A stretch of DNA of 62,549 bases from Marinilabiliaceae bacterium JC017 (lineage in GTDB: Bacteria; Bacteroidota; Bacteroidia; Bacteroidales; Marinilabiliaceae): positions 1-62,549 of the forward strand of contig RHGE01000035.1 in the NCBI GenBank assembly GCA_004296775.1. Reading direction: 5' to 3'. Position numbers and translations under genes: made by a program. How positions within the stretch are numbered: position 1 is the stretch's first letter; each line of letters begins with the position of its first letter. Below, in pieces: positions 19,329-29,669 of the stretch. The notes below the pieces were generated by a model that had not been told where the DNA came from, did not search any database, and saw only the letters and a list, made by a program, of their open reading frames with translations.

Positions 19329-20630
19329 ATGACAAAAGAGATACAATTAGCCGAAGACCTAATCGATTTCATTCATCATAGTCCCACACCTTTTCACGTG
19401 GTAGAGAACATGTCTCGCGAACTGGACAAAAGCGGATTTAAGGCATTGAATCTAACCGACTCCTGGGACATTCAACAAGGGGGAAAATATTACACTACGA
19501 AAAACGGATCAGCCATTTTTGCCTTCACCATTGGCGAACGCCCCATTGAAGAAGATGGTATTAAGATGATTTGTGCACACAGTGACTCACCCTGCTTTAA
19601 AATCAAGCCACAACCTGAAATGATCGTCGATAACCGCTACATGAAACTTAACACAGAAGTCTATGGCGGTCCGATTTTGATGAGTTGGCTGGATCGTCCC
19701 CTTTCCCTTGCCGGACGTGTCATACTGAAATCAGACAATCCCCTGTTTCCTGATTTCAAATTGGTTGATTTCCGTCGCCCCATGGTGATTATTCCGAATC
19801 TGGCCATACACCTGAACCGTGCAGTGAACGAAGGCGTGGAACTAAACAAACAAAAAGACATGCTTCCGTTGGTGACTACCGTCACAGAAACACTGGAGAA
19901 GGACAACTACCTGGTAAACCTTATCGCAGCTGAATTGCAAGTTGACCCTAAAGAAATCATTGACTTTGACGTATTCTTATATGAACACGAAAAGGGATGT
20001 ATTATGGGGCCTGAATTTGAGTTTATCTCCAGCGCCAAACTGGACGATCTGGCAATGGCGCATGCAGGCATGAAGGCCTTATGTGCAGCAGACAGCTCTG
20101 CTTCTTCCAAGATGCTGTGCATTTTCGATAACGAAGAGGTTGGTAGTGGCACCAAACAAGGCGCCGGGTCGCCTGTGTTAAAGCATATCATTGACCGAAT
20201 CATGGAAAAACTCGGCAAATCACAGGAAGAAAAACAGCGAGCTATCTACAAATCTTTTATGATTTCAGCAGATATGGCCCACTCTATTCACCCAAACCAG
20301 GTTGACAAACATGATCCGGTACTTCATCCTGTTATCAACGGGGGACCAGTCATTAAGATACATGCTAATCAGAAATACACCACCGATGGAGACAGCGGTG
20401 CGGTATTTGAAACCATCTGCAAAATGGCCGATGTACCTTATCAGAAATTCGTAAACCGTTCTGATATGGTAGGTGGTTCGACCCTTGGCAATGTATCAAC
20501 CGGACAGATAGACATCCGAACAGTGGACATGGGTAATCCAATGTTAGCTATGCACTCCGTCAGAGAATTCGGAGGAGTCAAAGACCACCATTACGTTACT
20601 AAAGTATTTAAGACTTTCTATCAGCTATAG
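19329..20630 (+). CDS. M18 family aminopeptidase (aspartyl-type)
   Basis: This 433-residue cytosolic metallopeptidase starts at ATG 19329 (MTKEIQLAEDLIDFIHHSPT). The zinc ligands of the M18 fold are seen in MICAHSDSPCFKIK, FDNEEVGSGTKQGAG and ISADMAHSIHPN, with a further His in the C-terminal DHHYVTK segment. M18 enzymes remove N-terminal acidic residues from peptides as large oligomers. It is a single gene with its own terminator (20652-20686). An upstream in-frame codon at 19299 would add ten residues that overlap the putative promoter region, so it is not used. Confidence 0.9.
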   Translation: MTKEIQLAEDLIDFIHHSPTPFHVVENMSRELDKSGFKALNLTDSWDIQQGGKYYTTKNGSAIFAFTIGERPIEEDGIKMICAHSDSPCFKIKPQPEMIVDNRYMKLNTEVYGGPILMSWLDRPLSLAGRVILKSDNPLFPDFKLVDFRRPMVIIPNLAIHLNRAVNEGVELNKQKDMLPLVTTVTETLEKDNYLVNLIAAELQVDPKEIIDFDVFLYEHEKGCIMGPEFEFISSAKLDDLAMAHAGMKALCAADSSASSKMLCIFDNEEVGSGTKQGAGSPVLKHIIDRIMEKLGKSQEEKQRAIYKSFMISADMAHSIHPNQVDKHDPVLHPVINGGPVIKIHANQKYTTDGDSGAVFETICKMADVPYQKFVNRSDMVGGSTLGNVSTGQIDIRTVDMGNPMLAMHSVREFGGVKDHHYVTKVFKTFYQL

Positions 20631-20651
20631 AAAGCAAATGAGATACAAAAA

Positions 20652-20686
20652 CCCCGGCACCTTCTGGGTACCGGGGCTTCTTTTTT
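20652..20686 (+). terminator. Intrinsic terminator of the M18 gene
   Basis: A CCCCGG...CCGGGG hairpin (20652-20676) with inner CC/GG pairs is followed by TTCTTTTTTTC. Confidence 0.85.
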
Positions 20687-20781
20687 TCATATCCTACCTA
20701 ACCAACTGTCCGTTGGACCTTATTGCTATTAAATACCTGTCCGATAGTTCATACAATTATTTCTAATACAACAACTATTAC

Positions 20782-21597
20782 CTATTGTTTTTTATAATAT
20801 TTCATCGCTTCCGGAATATACTCCTTCAGATTGTTGATACGAGTTTCATCTGACGGGTGAGTACTTAAAAACTCAGGAGGCTTCTGTCCCCCGGTTTGTG
20901 ACATACGCGTCCAGAAATCAACCGCCTCATTGGGATCATACCCAGCCATGGACATAAACACTAACCCCATTTTATCTGCCTCATTTTCATGCGCACGCGA
21001 ATAGGGCAACATAAATCCCACCTGACTACCAACGCCAAAAGCGGTTAAAAATAAATTCTTAGTCTCTTCCGGTTTTTCATCCAGCGCCACAGCCAAAGCC
21101 ATACCCCCTAACTGCACCCCCATTTGATGACTCATCCGCTCATTACCGTGTCTGGCAACGGCATGCGCTATCTCATGTCCTACCACTACAGCCAGTCCGT
21201 CTTCATTTTCCGTTAACGGCAGAATACCGGTATAAACAACAACTTTTCCACCAGGCATACACCAGGCATTGGGCACATCATCTTCAATCAAATTAAATTC
21301 CCATTGAAAATTATCTATCCGGCTACTGAGCCCATTGTCCTTCATAAATTGTTCCACAGCAGTAGCAATTCGTGCTCCCACACGCTTCACCAATTCGGTT
21401 TTTTCCTTGTCCGATGAGAGTTTATTCTCACTCAAAAACTGATCATAGTTGGAAAAACTCATCCCTAGCATTTCTGATTCAGGAATCAGGTTAACTTGTT
21501 TTCTCCCCGTTATGGGAACCGTTGAACACCCAGTCAAATAAACTAACATACTAAAAGTGGCCAATGCCAGTGTCCATTTTTGATGTTTTAATTTCAT
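20782..21597 (-). CDS. M48 family metallopeptidase lipoprotein
   Basis: This is a 271-residue secreted peptidase with a lipobox (LVYLTGC) and a following STVPITGRKQ that is common in the LoiP/YcaL-type M48 group. The zinc motif is GHEIAHAVARHG, with the third ligand in HENEADKMGL. These periplasmic proteases take part in envelope quality control. Starting at 21597 gives the signal peptide at the N-terminus; six more codons are possible upstream. It is divergent from the EamA gene across a 210-bp gap in which no clear operator was seen. Confidence 0.88.
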   Translation of the reverse strand: MKLKHQKWTLALATFSMLVYLTGCSTVPITGRKQVNLIPESEMLGMSFSNYDQFLSENKLSSDKEKTELVKRVGARIATAVEQFMKDNGLSSRIDNFQWEFNLIEDDVPNAWCMPGGKVVVYTGILPLTENEDGLAVVVGHEIAHAVARHGNERMSHQMGVQLGGMALAVALDEKPEETKNLFLTAFGVGSQVGFMLPYSRAHENEADKMGLVFMSMAGYDPNEAVDFWTRMSQTGGQKPPEFLSTHPSDETRINNLKEYIPEAMKYYKKQ

Positions 21598-21806
21598 GTG
21601 TTTTAATTTAGACAAGAGATTATTAAACCTTAGATAATAGATTATAACCGCTAAGACACAAAGGTACAGAGTCCCTTTTTTTAATCTTATTCATTTGTGA
21701 AAATTGAATTTGCATGATTGTTTCACGTTTTATTTCTTATCGAAATTGAAACAAAGATAACCTATAAAAAGATTACCTTACGCCTCCGTTTTTTTGCACG
21801 AATAAC

Positions 21807-22694
21807 ATGAACGACCTATTAAAGAATCATATAAAACTGCATTTTGTTGTATTGATATATGGATTTACAGCTATCCTGGGAAAACTCATTAACCTACCCG
21901 CTGCCGAAATGGTCTTAATCCGCATGTTTATTGCCTTTACCTCATTGGGAGTATACATGTTTTTTAAGAAAATTCCACTGATTACTCATCCACAAACCGT
22001 CTTCCGGTTGCTGGGGGTTGGAATCATTGTTGCTCTCCATTGGATTACTTTTTTTCATGCCATAAAAATTTCAAATGTATCGGTCACATTAGGATGTTTG
22101 GCATCTACCACCTTATTTACAAGCCTGATGGAACCAATCATCATGAAACGCCGATTCAAATCTCTGGAAATAATAATCGGCCTGGTAATCATTATCGGGC
22201 TTTACCTGATATTCCAGTTTGAAATGGATTATAAAACAGGCATTATCACCGCCCTTGCCTCTGCTTTCCTGGCCGGATTATTTACTGTATTAAATAAAGT
22301 ATTTATAACAAAACACAATCCTGTTACGATCAGTTTTTATGAGATGGGCAGTGGTTTTATGGGCATTACCCTGTTTTTTATATTCGGAGGAGATGCCATG
22401 AATACGCTACACATTCCGAGTCTTACCGACTGGCTTTGGCTATTATTACTTGGCATTGTTTGCACGGCCTATGCATTTGTTGTAGCCGTAGATGTAATGA
22501 AAATTTTATCTGCCTATGCAGTGGTTCTCACCATTAATATGGAACCCGTTTATGGCATTTTACTGGCCTATTTCATTTTTGGCAGCACCGAATTTATGTC
22601 GGGAGGGTTTTACATTGGCACCCTTGTTATTTTATCAGCTGTATTCCTTCATCCTGTACTTCAACGAAAGCTGACAAATACAAAAATACAGTAA
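21807..22694 (+). CDS. EamA-family (DMT) transporter
   Basis: This 295-residue protein has about ten hydrophobic helices in two EamA halves. The first begins LHFVVLIYGFTAILGKLI and the second begins with the ITALASAFLAGLFTVLNK helix. DMT proteins export metabolites or amino acids, or take them up; the substrate cannot be read from sequence. It ends 8 bp from the convergent glycerate kinase gene. Confidence 0.85.
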   Translation: MNDLLKNHIKLHFVVLIYGFTAILGKLINLPAAEMVLIRMFIAFTSLGVYMFFKKIPLITHPQTVFRLLGVGIIVALHWITFFHAIKISNVSVTLGCLASTTLFTSLMEPIIMKRRFKSLEIIIGLVIIIGLYLIFQFEMDYKTGIITALASAFLAGLFTVLNKVFITKHNPVTISFYEMGSGFMGITLFFIFGGDAMNTLHIPSLTDWLWLLLLGIVCTAYAFVVAVDVMKILSAYAVVLTINMEPVYGILLAYFIFGSTEFMSGGFYIGTLVILSAVFLHPVLQRKLTNTKIQ

Positions 22695-22702
22695 CCCAAA
22701 GT

Positions 22703-23821
22703 CTATTGTTCAGCACTTAATTCCCGGCCTATTTTCATGGCCAATTCCTGCAGTAATACATATGCATTAGCCATAGCCACTTCTTCAGTCACCGCTCCCC
22801 GCACTAATGCGTATGTTCTGTCAAAAAAAGGATGAGACTGAGACACAACACCCCCGATGGCATAAACTTTTTTATCAAACTGCTTGGCCAGTTTAGCAAT
22901 TTCCCCGGGACCTTTTCCCATGACGGTCTGATTATCTATTTTCCCTTCCCCGGTTATGACAATATCAGTCCATTTCACCCAACGTGTTAGATCCAGGAGA
23001 TTAGAAAACCATTCAAACCCTTGCTTTATCCGTGCCTGCCCCAGGGTCAATAATGGCAATCCCAAGCCACCGGCCGCACCTGCTCCTGCACGCATTGAGT
23101 GATCAAATCCTGTTTCATTTATTAATACCTTATTCCAAATCTGCATGCTTTTCTCCAATTTTTCCACAGAAATAGCATCCGCACCTTTTTGTGGACCAAA
23201 AATATAAGCAGCACCATTCTCTCCCAATAAAGGATTAGTAACATCAGTAACCAAAGTTATAGGTATATACCGAATCCGGTCATTCAAACCATCAAAACAA
23301 ACAGACTTAAAATTAATTAACGGATTAACGCCAGAGGGTATCAATGCATTATACTGATCCTTAAATCGAACACCAAGAGCAGCCATCATACCTGTTCCTC
23401 CATCAACCGTTGCACTTCCACCCAGAAACAAAACGATACGGGAACATCCTCTCTTTAATGCCCTTTGAATTAATTGTCCTGTTCCATAAGATGATGTCAG
23501 AAGCGGATCACATTCATTTCTCGCCAACAAAATCAAGCCACTTGCCTTGCCCATCTCTATTAAAGCTGTGCCATCTTTCAGTATTGCAAATTCACTTTGC
23601 ACTGGTCTTCCCAATGGATCCAATACCTTTTCCTTATAGCATGTGGCCGCCTGAACGCTAAGTGAAGTATCCAGAGATCCTTCACCACCATCAGCCAACA
23701 ATAAGGTTTTCACGTTAAATGACCCACTATTACTCAAGCCAATTTTAATGGCAGCAGCCACCTGGCTGCTAGATAAACTTCCTTTAAAAGAGTCAGGAAC
23801 AACCAAAATTTTCGTTGTCAT
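22703..23821 (-). CDS. Glycerate kinase (GarK/GlxK type)
   Basis: This 372-residue enzyme opens MTTKILVVPDSFKGSLSS, diagnostic of type I glycerate kinases. It keeps LFLGGSATVDGGTGMMAALG, the GAGAAGGLGLPL glycine loop and ITGEGKIDNQTVMGKGP. It phosphorylates D-glycerate to 2-phosphoglycerate with ATP and feeds lower glycolysis. The LRR gene lies 12 bp upstream on the same strand, so the two may be co-transcribed, without an obvious functional link. Confidence 0.92.
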   Translation of the reverse strand: MTTKILVVPDSFKGSLSSSQVAAAIKIGLSNSGSFNVKTLLLADGGEGSLDTSLSVQAATCYKEKVLDPLGRPVQSEFAILKDGTALIEMGKASGLILLARNECDPLLTSSYGTGQLIQRALKRGCSRIVLFLGGSATVDGGTGMMAALGVRFKDQYNALIPSGVNPLINFKSVCFDGLNDRIRYIPITLVTDVTNPLLGENGAAYIFGPQKGADAISVEKLEKSMQIWNKVLINETGFDHSMRAGAGAAGGLGLPLLTLGQARIKQGFEWFSNLLDLTRWVKWTDIVITGEGKIDNQTVMGKGPGEIAKLAKQFDKKVYAIGGVVSQSHPFFDRTYALVRGAVTEEVAMANAYVLLQELAMKIGRELSAEQ

Positions 23822-23833
23822 GATTAAATCATG

Positions 23834-26800
23834 TTAATTACCCCAATTAGCTTTAATTATCGTGCCCGGGAAAAAGGGATTTTCAATTACAGCCCTGTAA
23901 TCGCGATAATACCCCTTTCTAAGATGAAAATATGGTGTGGAAAATTTAAGTTTCTCATCCCCCTTAAACCAGGTAATTTTATTATTCTTATTCATAACTT
24001 CTGAGATAAAGATAGCTCCCATCCCCTTATCGAATTCCAGGTTATAATTAATTTCCTGATCGGAGGTTATCAGTCGATTGACTTTTTTAGGCAACTGAAA
24101 CAATAATGGAACGAGATTTTCAAACATCAATTCGTTATAAGACAAATCAAAAGTATCAAGTCTTTCGCTGGCAGACAGATCCAAATTCAGATCCCTTATT
24201 CTATTTCTTGAAACATTTACATTACGAAGCATAGCAAATGTGCCATCCAATTTCAATGTATCAAGCAAATTATTACTCAGGTTTAACAATGACAAAACAG
24301 TAGTATCATTGAACTGCGGCGTAAATGACTTAAGCAAGTTATTTGCAAGAATTAACTCCTTAAGTGAATCCATACCAGTCAGATTCATCTTAAAAGACTT
24401 CAGGTAATTCCCGGATAGATCTAATTTTCTTAACCATTCAGAAAGAATCAAATCATCATCAATGCCAGCTATATTATTTCCGGACAAATCAAGCGATTCG
24501 AGATGTGTTAACTGGCCTAATTCCATTGTCAATCGCCCTCTTAAATGATTTTCAGGCATCTCAATTGACACAACGTGCCCATTCTTATCCAAACTAACCC
24601 CATGAAGAGCATTATATATATTGGGCAATTTCGGCTTCTTGCGTATTTGCTCCCAGCCATCATTATAATACCATTTAGCACTTTGCAGTTGTTGACAAAA
24701 CAGATATAAAGTCTTAAGCTCTTCCTTGGGGATACGCCGATTCATATATACCTTAAAATCATATTGCAAACCAGGAAGTTCAGGATGAGTTACCCTGCAC
24801 AAAAATTCACCTTGCTCCTTCCGATTAACAACAAATTGATTTCTTGACCCTTCCCCTTTCAATTTCCCATTCAAAAACCAGGAATATTGCATATTTTCAA
24901 TGGAGGCAACTATAGAAAAGACAATCTGCGCAGAATTAACCCGTTGCCATCGGAGTAATCCGGATGCATATTGATCCTGGTAGGTAAAATAAATTCCTTT
25001 CTCCCCAAACTCCCTTTTTAATTTTAAGAGAACCTCCGGAGAAAAACAGTTTTTATGCGTTGTAAATGTATCGATTTCAACCACCTGACTTTTTCTGAAA
25101 GTCAGTTCTTTAAGTAAATTTTCATGTAGAAGAACTTTTGTCAGGTGAGGACTCCATTTGAGATTTAAATCCAACGTTGATAATTTATTCTGACTCAAAT
25201 CAACATAATTCAACAAAGAACAACCCTTAAAATCAATATAGGCCTGTTCAATCAAATTATTACTGGCATTAAAAGAATTGAAAAACCAACACTCATTAAA
25301 GTCAGTTTTTAATAACGCAATATTATTATTGGAAAAATCTATCTTTTTTAAATATGAACTATTGGAAAAATCACCCACAAAGAAAAACAGATCATTGTAA
25401 GAAAGATCAAGGTCCTCCAGGTTAAATAAGCCATCAAATTCAATATCAAATTGCACTAATTTATTATGGCTCAAATTAAGATGCTCTAATGAATAGCATA
25501 AGGATATCCCGTTATCAAGCGATCGCAATTGATTATGGCTCAAATCCAACACCCTTAATTCATCTAATTTATCAAAATCAAAGGGAATAAAAGTCAATTG
25601 ATTATTAGACAGTTTAAGTTCGCATAGTTTTTTAAGTCGGCCTAATGGAGTATAAATATTCTTAAGCCTGTTATGAGATAAATTAAGGATTCTGAGAAAA
25701 CGACAACTATCTAAATTCAAATCAAATAGTTTAAACTCATTGCTATCTAAATATAATTTCCTCAACCGTGGACAAGCATTCAAATCACTTTCAATCATAT
25801 TTAAGCGATTCTCACCCAAATCAAGGCTGACCAAATGTTGGTTATTGACCAAATTATAATTGAAACGCGTCAGATAATTCCCCCTTAATAACAGATTACG
25901 TAATTGAGGAAAAATAAAAAAGTTAACATCCAGCTTAATCAGCTTATTATAACTAAGGTCCAAAGTTTTAACTCCAAAACCATTTACCTTTATATCATCA
26001 AAAGATGTCAGATTATTACGCCCAATATTAAGGTATTCAATACGTCCATTCGCTCTCAAATCAATATTAAACTCATCAAGCAGATTTCCTGAAACATCCA
26101 AATGACTAAGTTCCCTGCAATTGAATAATTTTATCTTTATATCTCGCAAATGGTTATCATTCAAACAAAGCCGTTTAAGGCTCTGCTGATTAAGCAAGTC
26201 CACTTCAAAATTTGAAAGCTGATTATTTGATAAATCCAGGATTTCCAGTGCAGGACAGTGAAACAGCTTTGCATCAAACTCACTGATCTGATTATTACTC
26301 ACATCTAACTCCTTCAATTTCCAGTTTCGATAGAAATTAATAGCCAGATCCTTAATCTGGTTATAACTCACATTAATCCGACTTATTTGGGGACACCCTT
26401 TGAAGTCATGCTTAAAGCTGGTCAATTGATTGTAAGACACATCAACCTCCTGGAGCTGCTGACAGAAACTTAAAGAGACATTTAACTCCTTCAAGTAATT
26501 ATTAGAAAGAACAATGGTTTCCAAATTCTTATGTCGTTGTAATTTCTGATCAAAGGAGGTCAATCGGTTATTACCAAGAAATAGTTTTTGAAGTCGCCTA
26601 TTAGTACTTAAAGATGGAGTAAACTTCTCCAGCAAATTATTTGATAAATTCAATATTTCAAGGTTGGAGCAACCGGACAAATTGGTATCAAACACAAATA
26701 AGTTATTTCCCCACAGGTCTAGTTCCCTTAGATTGGATGTGCTACTAAATTTGGTATTAAAATGAGAGATTCGATTAGAATTTAAAAGAAGTCGCTCCAA

Positions 26801-27742
26801 CAATTGATTGGCCCGAAAATCAACATCAAACATTTCAAGCCTGTTAAATGAAAGATCAATGACACGCATCTCTTTACAGGAATGAAAATCAAGATTAATC
26901 TCTTTAATGCGATTGGAATTAAGATAAAGACCGGACAGTTGACTTAAAGGTTGAAGTGAAACACTAAATTCTTCAATTTCATTATACGACAATGCCAACC
27001 TTTCCAGATTCTTACAATTAGAGAGGTCAGGTGCAAACGATTTAATCTTATTATAAGCTAGATTGAGCTCTCTTAAATACCTCAAAGACTTCAAGTCATT
27101 ATCAAACGAGATTAGCTGATTATGATCCAGAAAGAGGGTTGTCAACTTAGAATCATCAGCCAGTACCGGATTATATGCTTTAATCCGGTTATAACCCAAC
27201 AACAACACCCGTAATCGTTTCAAATTAGTCAAATCTAAAGAAAACGCCTCCAAGTCATTCTTCATCAGATTAATTCGCTCCAAATAATTATAGGAACCAA
27301 ACTTCCAATTTATTTTACCAATCCTATTACCGGCTAACTCCAGCTCCTTCAGCTTCGGAAGATTTGTGAAATCTATTTCAAATTCAGAAAGATTATTCTC
27401 ATTTAAATTAAGAATCTCCAAGGAATTCCACTTAGGAAAAACCAACCGACAGGAGTCTAGATTATTGTTCCCAAGATTTAAATGCTTCAGATACCTAAAC
27501 GCTGAAAAATCGACATCAATAACATTCCGATCCAATGCACCTTTAAGGTGCAATCTGATTATATTTCCCTTATCATCGAGTTGATAATAATGGCTATCGG
27601 GGAAACTATCACCGTCATGATCCAGTTCAGGAAATAAATCTAATAACGCTTTCAGCTGACTACTCTTCCCGCTGGCAAAACCACTTATAGAAAAACTTAC
27701 TATTAAAACTAAAGATAAAAGCCTGATACCCGGTCTCATCAT
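23834..27742 (-). CDS. Very large secreted leucine-rich-repeat protein
   Basis: This 1302-residue protein has a signal peptide and several dozen 23-residue leucine-rich repeats, for example LEILNLNENNLSEFEIDF and LRELDLWGNNLFVFDTNL. A positional D/N-F pair recurs in the variable half. Near residues 930-1000 an Ig/PKD-like insert (QYSWFLNGKLKGEG) interrupts the solenoid, and more LRRs follow. No T9SS sorting domain or membrane anchor was seen at the C-terminus, which ends in IIKANWGN. LRR solenoids bind proteins or glycans; the partner is unknown. A glutaminyl cyclase gene lies 65 bp upstream. Confidence 0.85.
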   Translation of the reverse strand: MMRPGIRLLSLVLIVSFSISGFASGKSSQLKALLDLFPELDHDGDSFPDSHYYQLDDKGNIIRLHLKGALDRNVIDVDFSAFRYLKHLNLGNNNLDSCRLVFPKWNSLEILNLNENNLSEFEIDFTNLPKLKELELAGNRIGKINWKFGSYNYLERINLMKNDLEAFSLDLTNLKRLRVLLLGYNRIKAYNPVLADDSKLTTLFLDHNQLISFDNDLKSLRYLRELNLAYNKIKSFAPDLSNCKNLERLALSYNEIEEFSVSLQPLSQLSGLYLNSNRIKEINLDFHSCKEMRVIDLSFNRLEMFDVDFRANQLLERLLLNSNRISHFNTKFSSTSNLRELDLWGNNLFVFDTNLSGCSNLEILNLSNNLLEKFTPSLSTNRRLQKLFLGNNRLTSFDQKLQRHKNLETIVLSNNYLKELNVSLSFCQQLQEVDVSYNQLTSFKHDFKGCPQISRINVSYNQIKDLAINFYRNWKLKELDVSNNQISEFDAKLFHCPALEILDLSNNQLSNFEVDLLNQQSLKRLCLNDNHLRDIKIKLFNCRELSHLDVSGNLLDEFNIDLRANGRIEYLNIGRNNLTSFDDIKVNGFGVKTLDLSYNKLIKLDVNFFIFPQLRNLLLRGNYLTRFNYNLVNNQHLVSLDLGENRLNMIESDLNACPRLRKLYLDSNEFKLFDLNLDSCRFLRILNLSHNRLKNIYTPLGRLKKLCELKLSNNQLTFIPFDFDKLDELRVLDLSHNQLRSLDNGISLCYSLEHLNLSHNKLVQFDIEFDGLFNLEDLDLSYNDLFFFVGDFSNSSYLKKIDFSNNNIALLKTDFNECWFFNSFNASNNLIEQAYIDFKGCSLLNYVDLSQNKLSTLDLNLKWSPHLTKVLLHENLLKELTFRKSQVVEIDTFTTHKNCFSPEVLLKLKREFGEKGIYFTYQDQYASGLLRWQRVNSAQIVFSIVASIENMQYSWFLNGKLKGEGSRNQFVVNRKEQGEFLCRVTHPELPGLQYDFKVYMNRRIPKEELKTLYLFCQQLQSAKWYYNDGWEQIRKKPKLPNIYNALHGVSLDKNGHVVSIEMPENHLRGRLTMELGQLTHLESLDLSGNNIAGIDDDLILSEWLRKLDLSGNYLKSFKMNLTGMDSLKELILANNLLKSFTPQFNDTTVLSLLNLSNNLLDTLKLDGTFAMLRNVNVSRNRIRDLNLDLSASERLDTFDLSYNELMFENLVPLLFQLPKKVNRLITSDQEINYNLEFDKGMGAIFISEVMNKNNKITWFKGDEKLKFSTPYFHLRKGYYRDYRAVIENPFFPGTIIKANWGN

Positions 27743-27807
27743 AAATACACTACCTATATTTTAGGGGATTTTTCTTAACAAATGTTAACAAATCTAGCTT
27801 TTTTAAT

Positions 27808-28845
27808 TCATTCCTCAAAGAAAGGTAAACAAACATTAATACAAGGCCAGTTTTTTCCGGTTATATACACCCGTCCACTTTCCTTATCCCACGCAATGCC
27901 ATTGAGAGCGCCTGCTTCCGGGTGTTGACTCCGATCAATAAAATTACCTCCATCAATTACCTTCACCACTTTTCCGCTAATAACATCTATGACAACAATT
28001 TCATCTTTATCTAAAACATTTGCCCATAAATAATCGCCAACCATCTCCAATTCATTCAATAAATGTACAGGTCCAACGTTATTTATAACGTCCACAGTGC
28101 TTAAGACCTTAAATGGTTCCGGTGAGAAAAAATACAGCCTGTTAGATCCATCAGATGCCAATAAGCAGTTATTAGACGATGTTAATCCCCACCCTTCAAA
28201 CGGATACGAAATCCGGTCCTGTTCATTAAATAATAAATCATACTTAACCAACAGACTATCCTGCCATGTAAGCTGCCACAAAGTATCATCATCATCCACA
28301 ACAATACCTTCACCAAAGAAGCAAGTATCAATTTTCACATCAGTCAGACAATTACCTGTTAAAGGATTCAAACTTCTCAATCGGGATTGCCCCTTCAATC
28401 CTGTTGATTCATATAATAAACCATCTTTAAAGTATAATCCCTGGGTAAAAGCGGATGTATCATGAGGCAAGATATTTACAACTTTTAACACTTTTCTCTC
28501 AGGTACCACATCGGAAACCACGAAATAAGAAAAGCTCTTTTTAAAGACTTGTCCATTCTTACAATTCACCTGCAGATCAATTTGATTCATCCCAACGAAC
28601 AATTCAATTACCGGTAAATACATAGTATTCCCTTCAACCGACATACCAGCACTCACCTTATTATTAATTAATGCCCTGGCTGAATCAACCACATATTTTT
28701 TTGATCCTACGGAATAGAAAAGTGTATCAGCTGTATTGACCACATTATGGGTACTAATCGGATGCAACAAACGAATACCACATCCTTGCATACTTATATA
28801 TACAACAACAATTAACCAATAGTGACGCCATTTATAACCTTGCAT
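27808..28845 (-). CDS. Glutaminyl-peptide cyclotransferase, lipoprotein
   Basis: This 345-residue protein has a lipobox (YISMQGC, near residue 22). An N-terminal Ig-like segment comes before a five-bladed propeller of the glutamine cyclotransferase family, seen in HDTSAFTQGLYFKDGLLYES, GEGIVVDDDDTLWQLTW and ELEMVGDYLWANV. The enzyme converts N-terminal Gln to pyroglutamate on exported proteins; in Bacteroidota most signal-peptidase I substrates start with Gln. The gene lies upstream of the LRR gene, but a shared role is not established. Confidence 0.88.
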   Translation of the reverse strand: MQGYKWRHYWLIVVVYISMQGCGIRLLHPISTHNVVNTADTLFYSVGSKKYVVDSARALINNKVSAGMSVEGNTMYLPVIELFVGMNQIDLQVNCKNGQVFKKSFSYFVVSDVVPERKVLKVVNILPHDTSAFTQGLYFKDGLLYESTGLKGQSRLRSLNPLTGNCLTDVKIDTCFFGEGIVVDDDDTLWQLTWQDSLLVKYDLLFNEQDRISYPFEGWGLTSSNNCLLASDGSNRLYFFSPEPFKVLSTVDVINNVGPVHLLNELEMVGDYLWANVLDKDEIVVIDVISGKVVKVIDGGNFIDRSQHPEAGALNGIAWDKESGRVYITGKNWPCINVCLPFFEE

Positions 28846-29091
28846 ATCGAATCCTCTTATTCCTTCCCAATTTTACCATAAATAACGGGATAAGACAATA
28901 AACTACGGTTATTCGGCCATTAGATAATGAATCCCACTATGATTAAAAAGTTCGTTTATTATACGAATCGTTAATTTGTGGGATAGTTTGAAATACGAAT
29001 CTACCACTAAACCATGCGAATAAACGGTTGAGCCCATTCGGATTAGTCTTGCCCAAAGGACATACATAGGGAGAGAAAGGATTAATCCTAA

Positions 29092-29193
29092 CCTGGACAA
29101 ACCTGAAAAGTACACAAATATGAGTATCAATTATCAAGATATTTACATGACCGGGATTGCAATATCCTTCCAATAAATACACAAACATTATTA
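29092..29193. repeat. Dispersed composite hairpin element, copy 1
   Basis: This segment matches 45402-45495 over about 95 bp apart from a 7-bp insertion. Shared parts include GAAAAGTAC, ATATGAGTATC and TTGCAATATCCT. It lies in a 957-bp gene-free gap. Open frames across it are not supported. Confidence 0.75.
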
Positions 29194-29210
29194 CCCAGGC
29201 AACCAAGCAG

Positions 29211-29345
29211 AAAAAGTTCGGGACATTCAGGATACGTCCTGCAATCTGCAGGATATTTTCCCGGTATGAAGAAAACACCCTACAACTTACAGGAATGATT
29301 CGGGACTTACCGAAGATAACACCCTGCATTCTTGCGATATGATAC
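29211..29345. repeat. Decayed alternating repeats of about 41-44 bp
   Basis: Two alternating half-units recur: one starting CGGGAC(A/T)TT and one like CCTGCAATCTGCAGG, which itself is an inverted repeat CCTGCA-ATC-TGCAGG. Related halves appear again around 29526-29570. Half-unit lengths of about 19-22 bp recall the neighbouring array C. Confidence 0.5.
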
Positions 29346-29375
29346 TAAGAAATACCAGAGTAAGATGCAGTAAAT

Positions 29376-29459
29376 ACATTGTATCACAGAGAAGTCACAT
29401 TGTAATTCACTAGAAATACATTGTAATTCACTAGAAATACATTGTAACATTGAGAAAAC
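29376..29459. repeat. Array C: four 21-bp tandem units with an ACATTGTA core
   Basis: ACATTGTA starts at 29376, 29397, 29418 and 29439, exactly 21 bp apart. Units 2 and 3 are identical (ACATTGTA then ATTCACTAGAAAT); units 1 and 4 keep the core and vary in the second part. The TTCACTAGAAA segment resembles TTTACTAGAAA of array A. Confidence 0.9.
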
Positions 29460-29669
29460 ACAGGGAGTGTAAACTCAACCCTGTCCGGTTCTTAAAGTAT
29501 TAAACTCTATCATATAGTAACAAATCGGGACTTTCTGAAAATACACCACCATTTGCAGGAATTCATTGCCTAATCTCTATCATATTAATCCTATCAATTA
29601 ATACACTAATTAAAAAACAACGACTTTTACCCCTTGAAATTTATCAAGAGATTATTGTGAAATAATATG

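Noticed and set aside
28909-29342. Three overlapping frames in the gene desert
   Set aside because: They run across dispersed repeats and have no family pattern.
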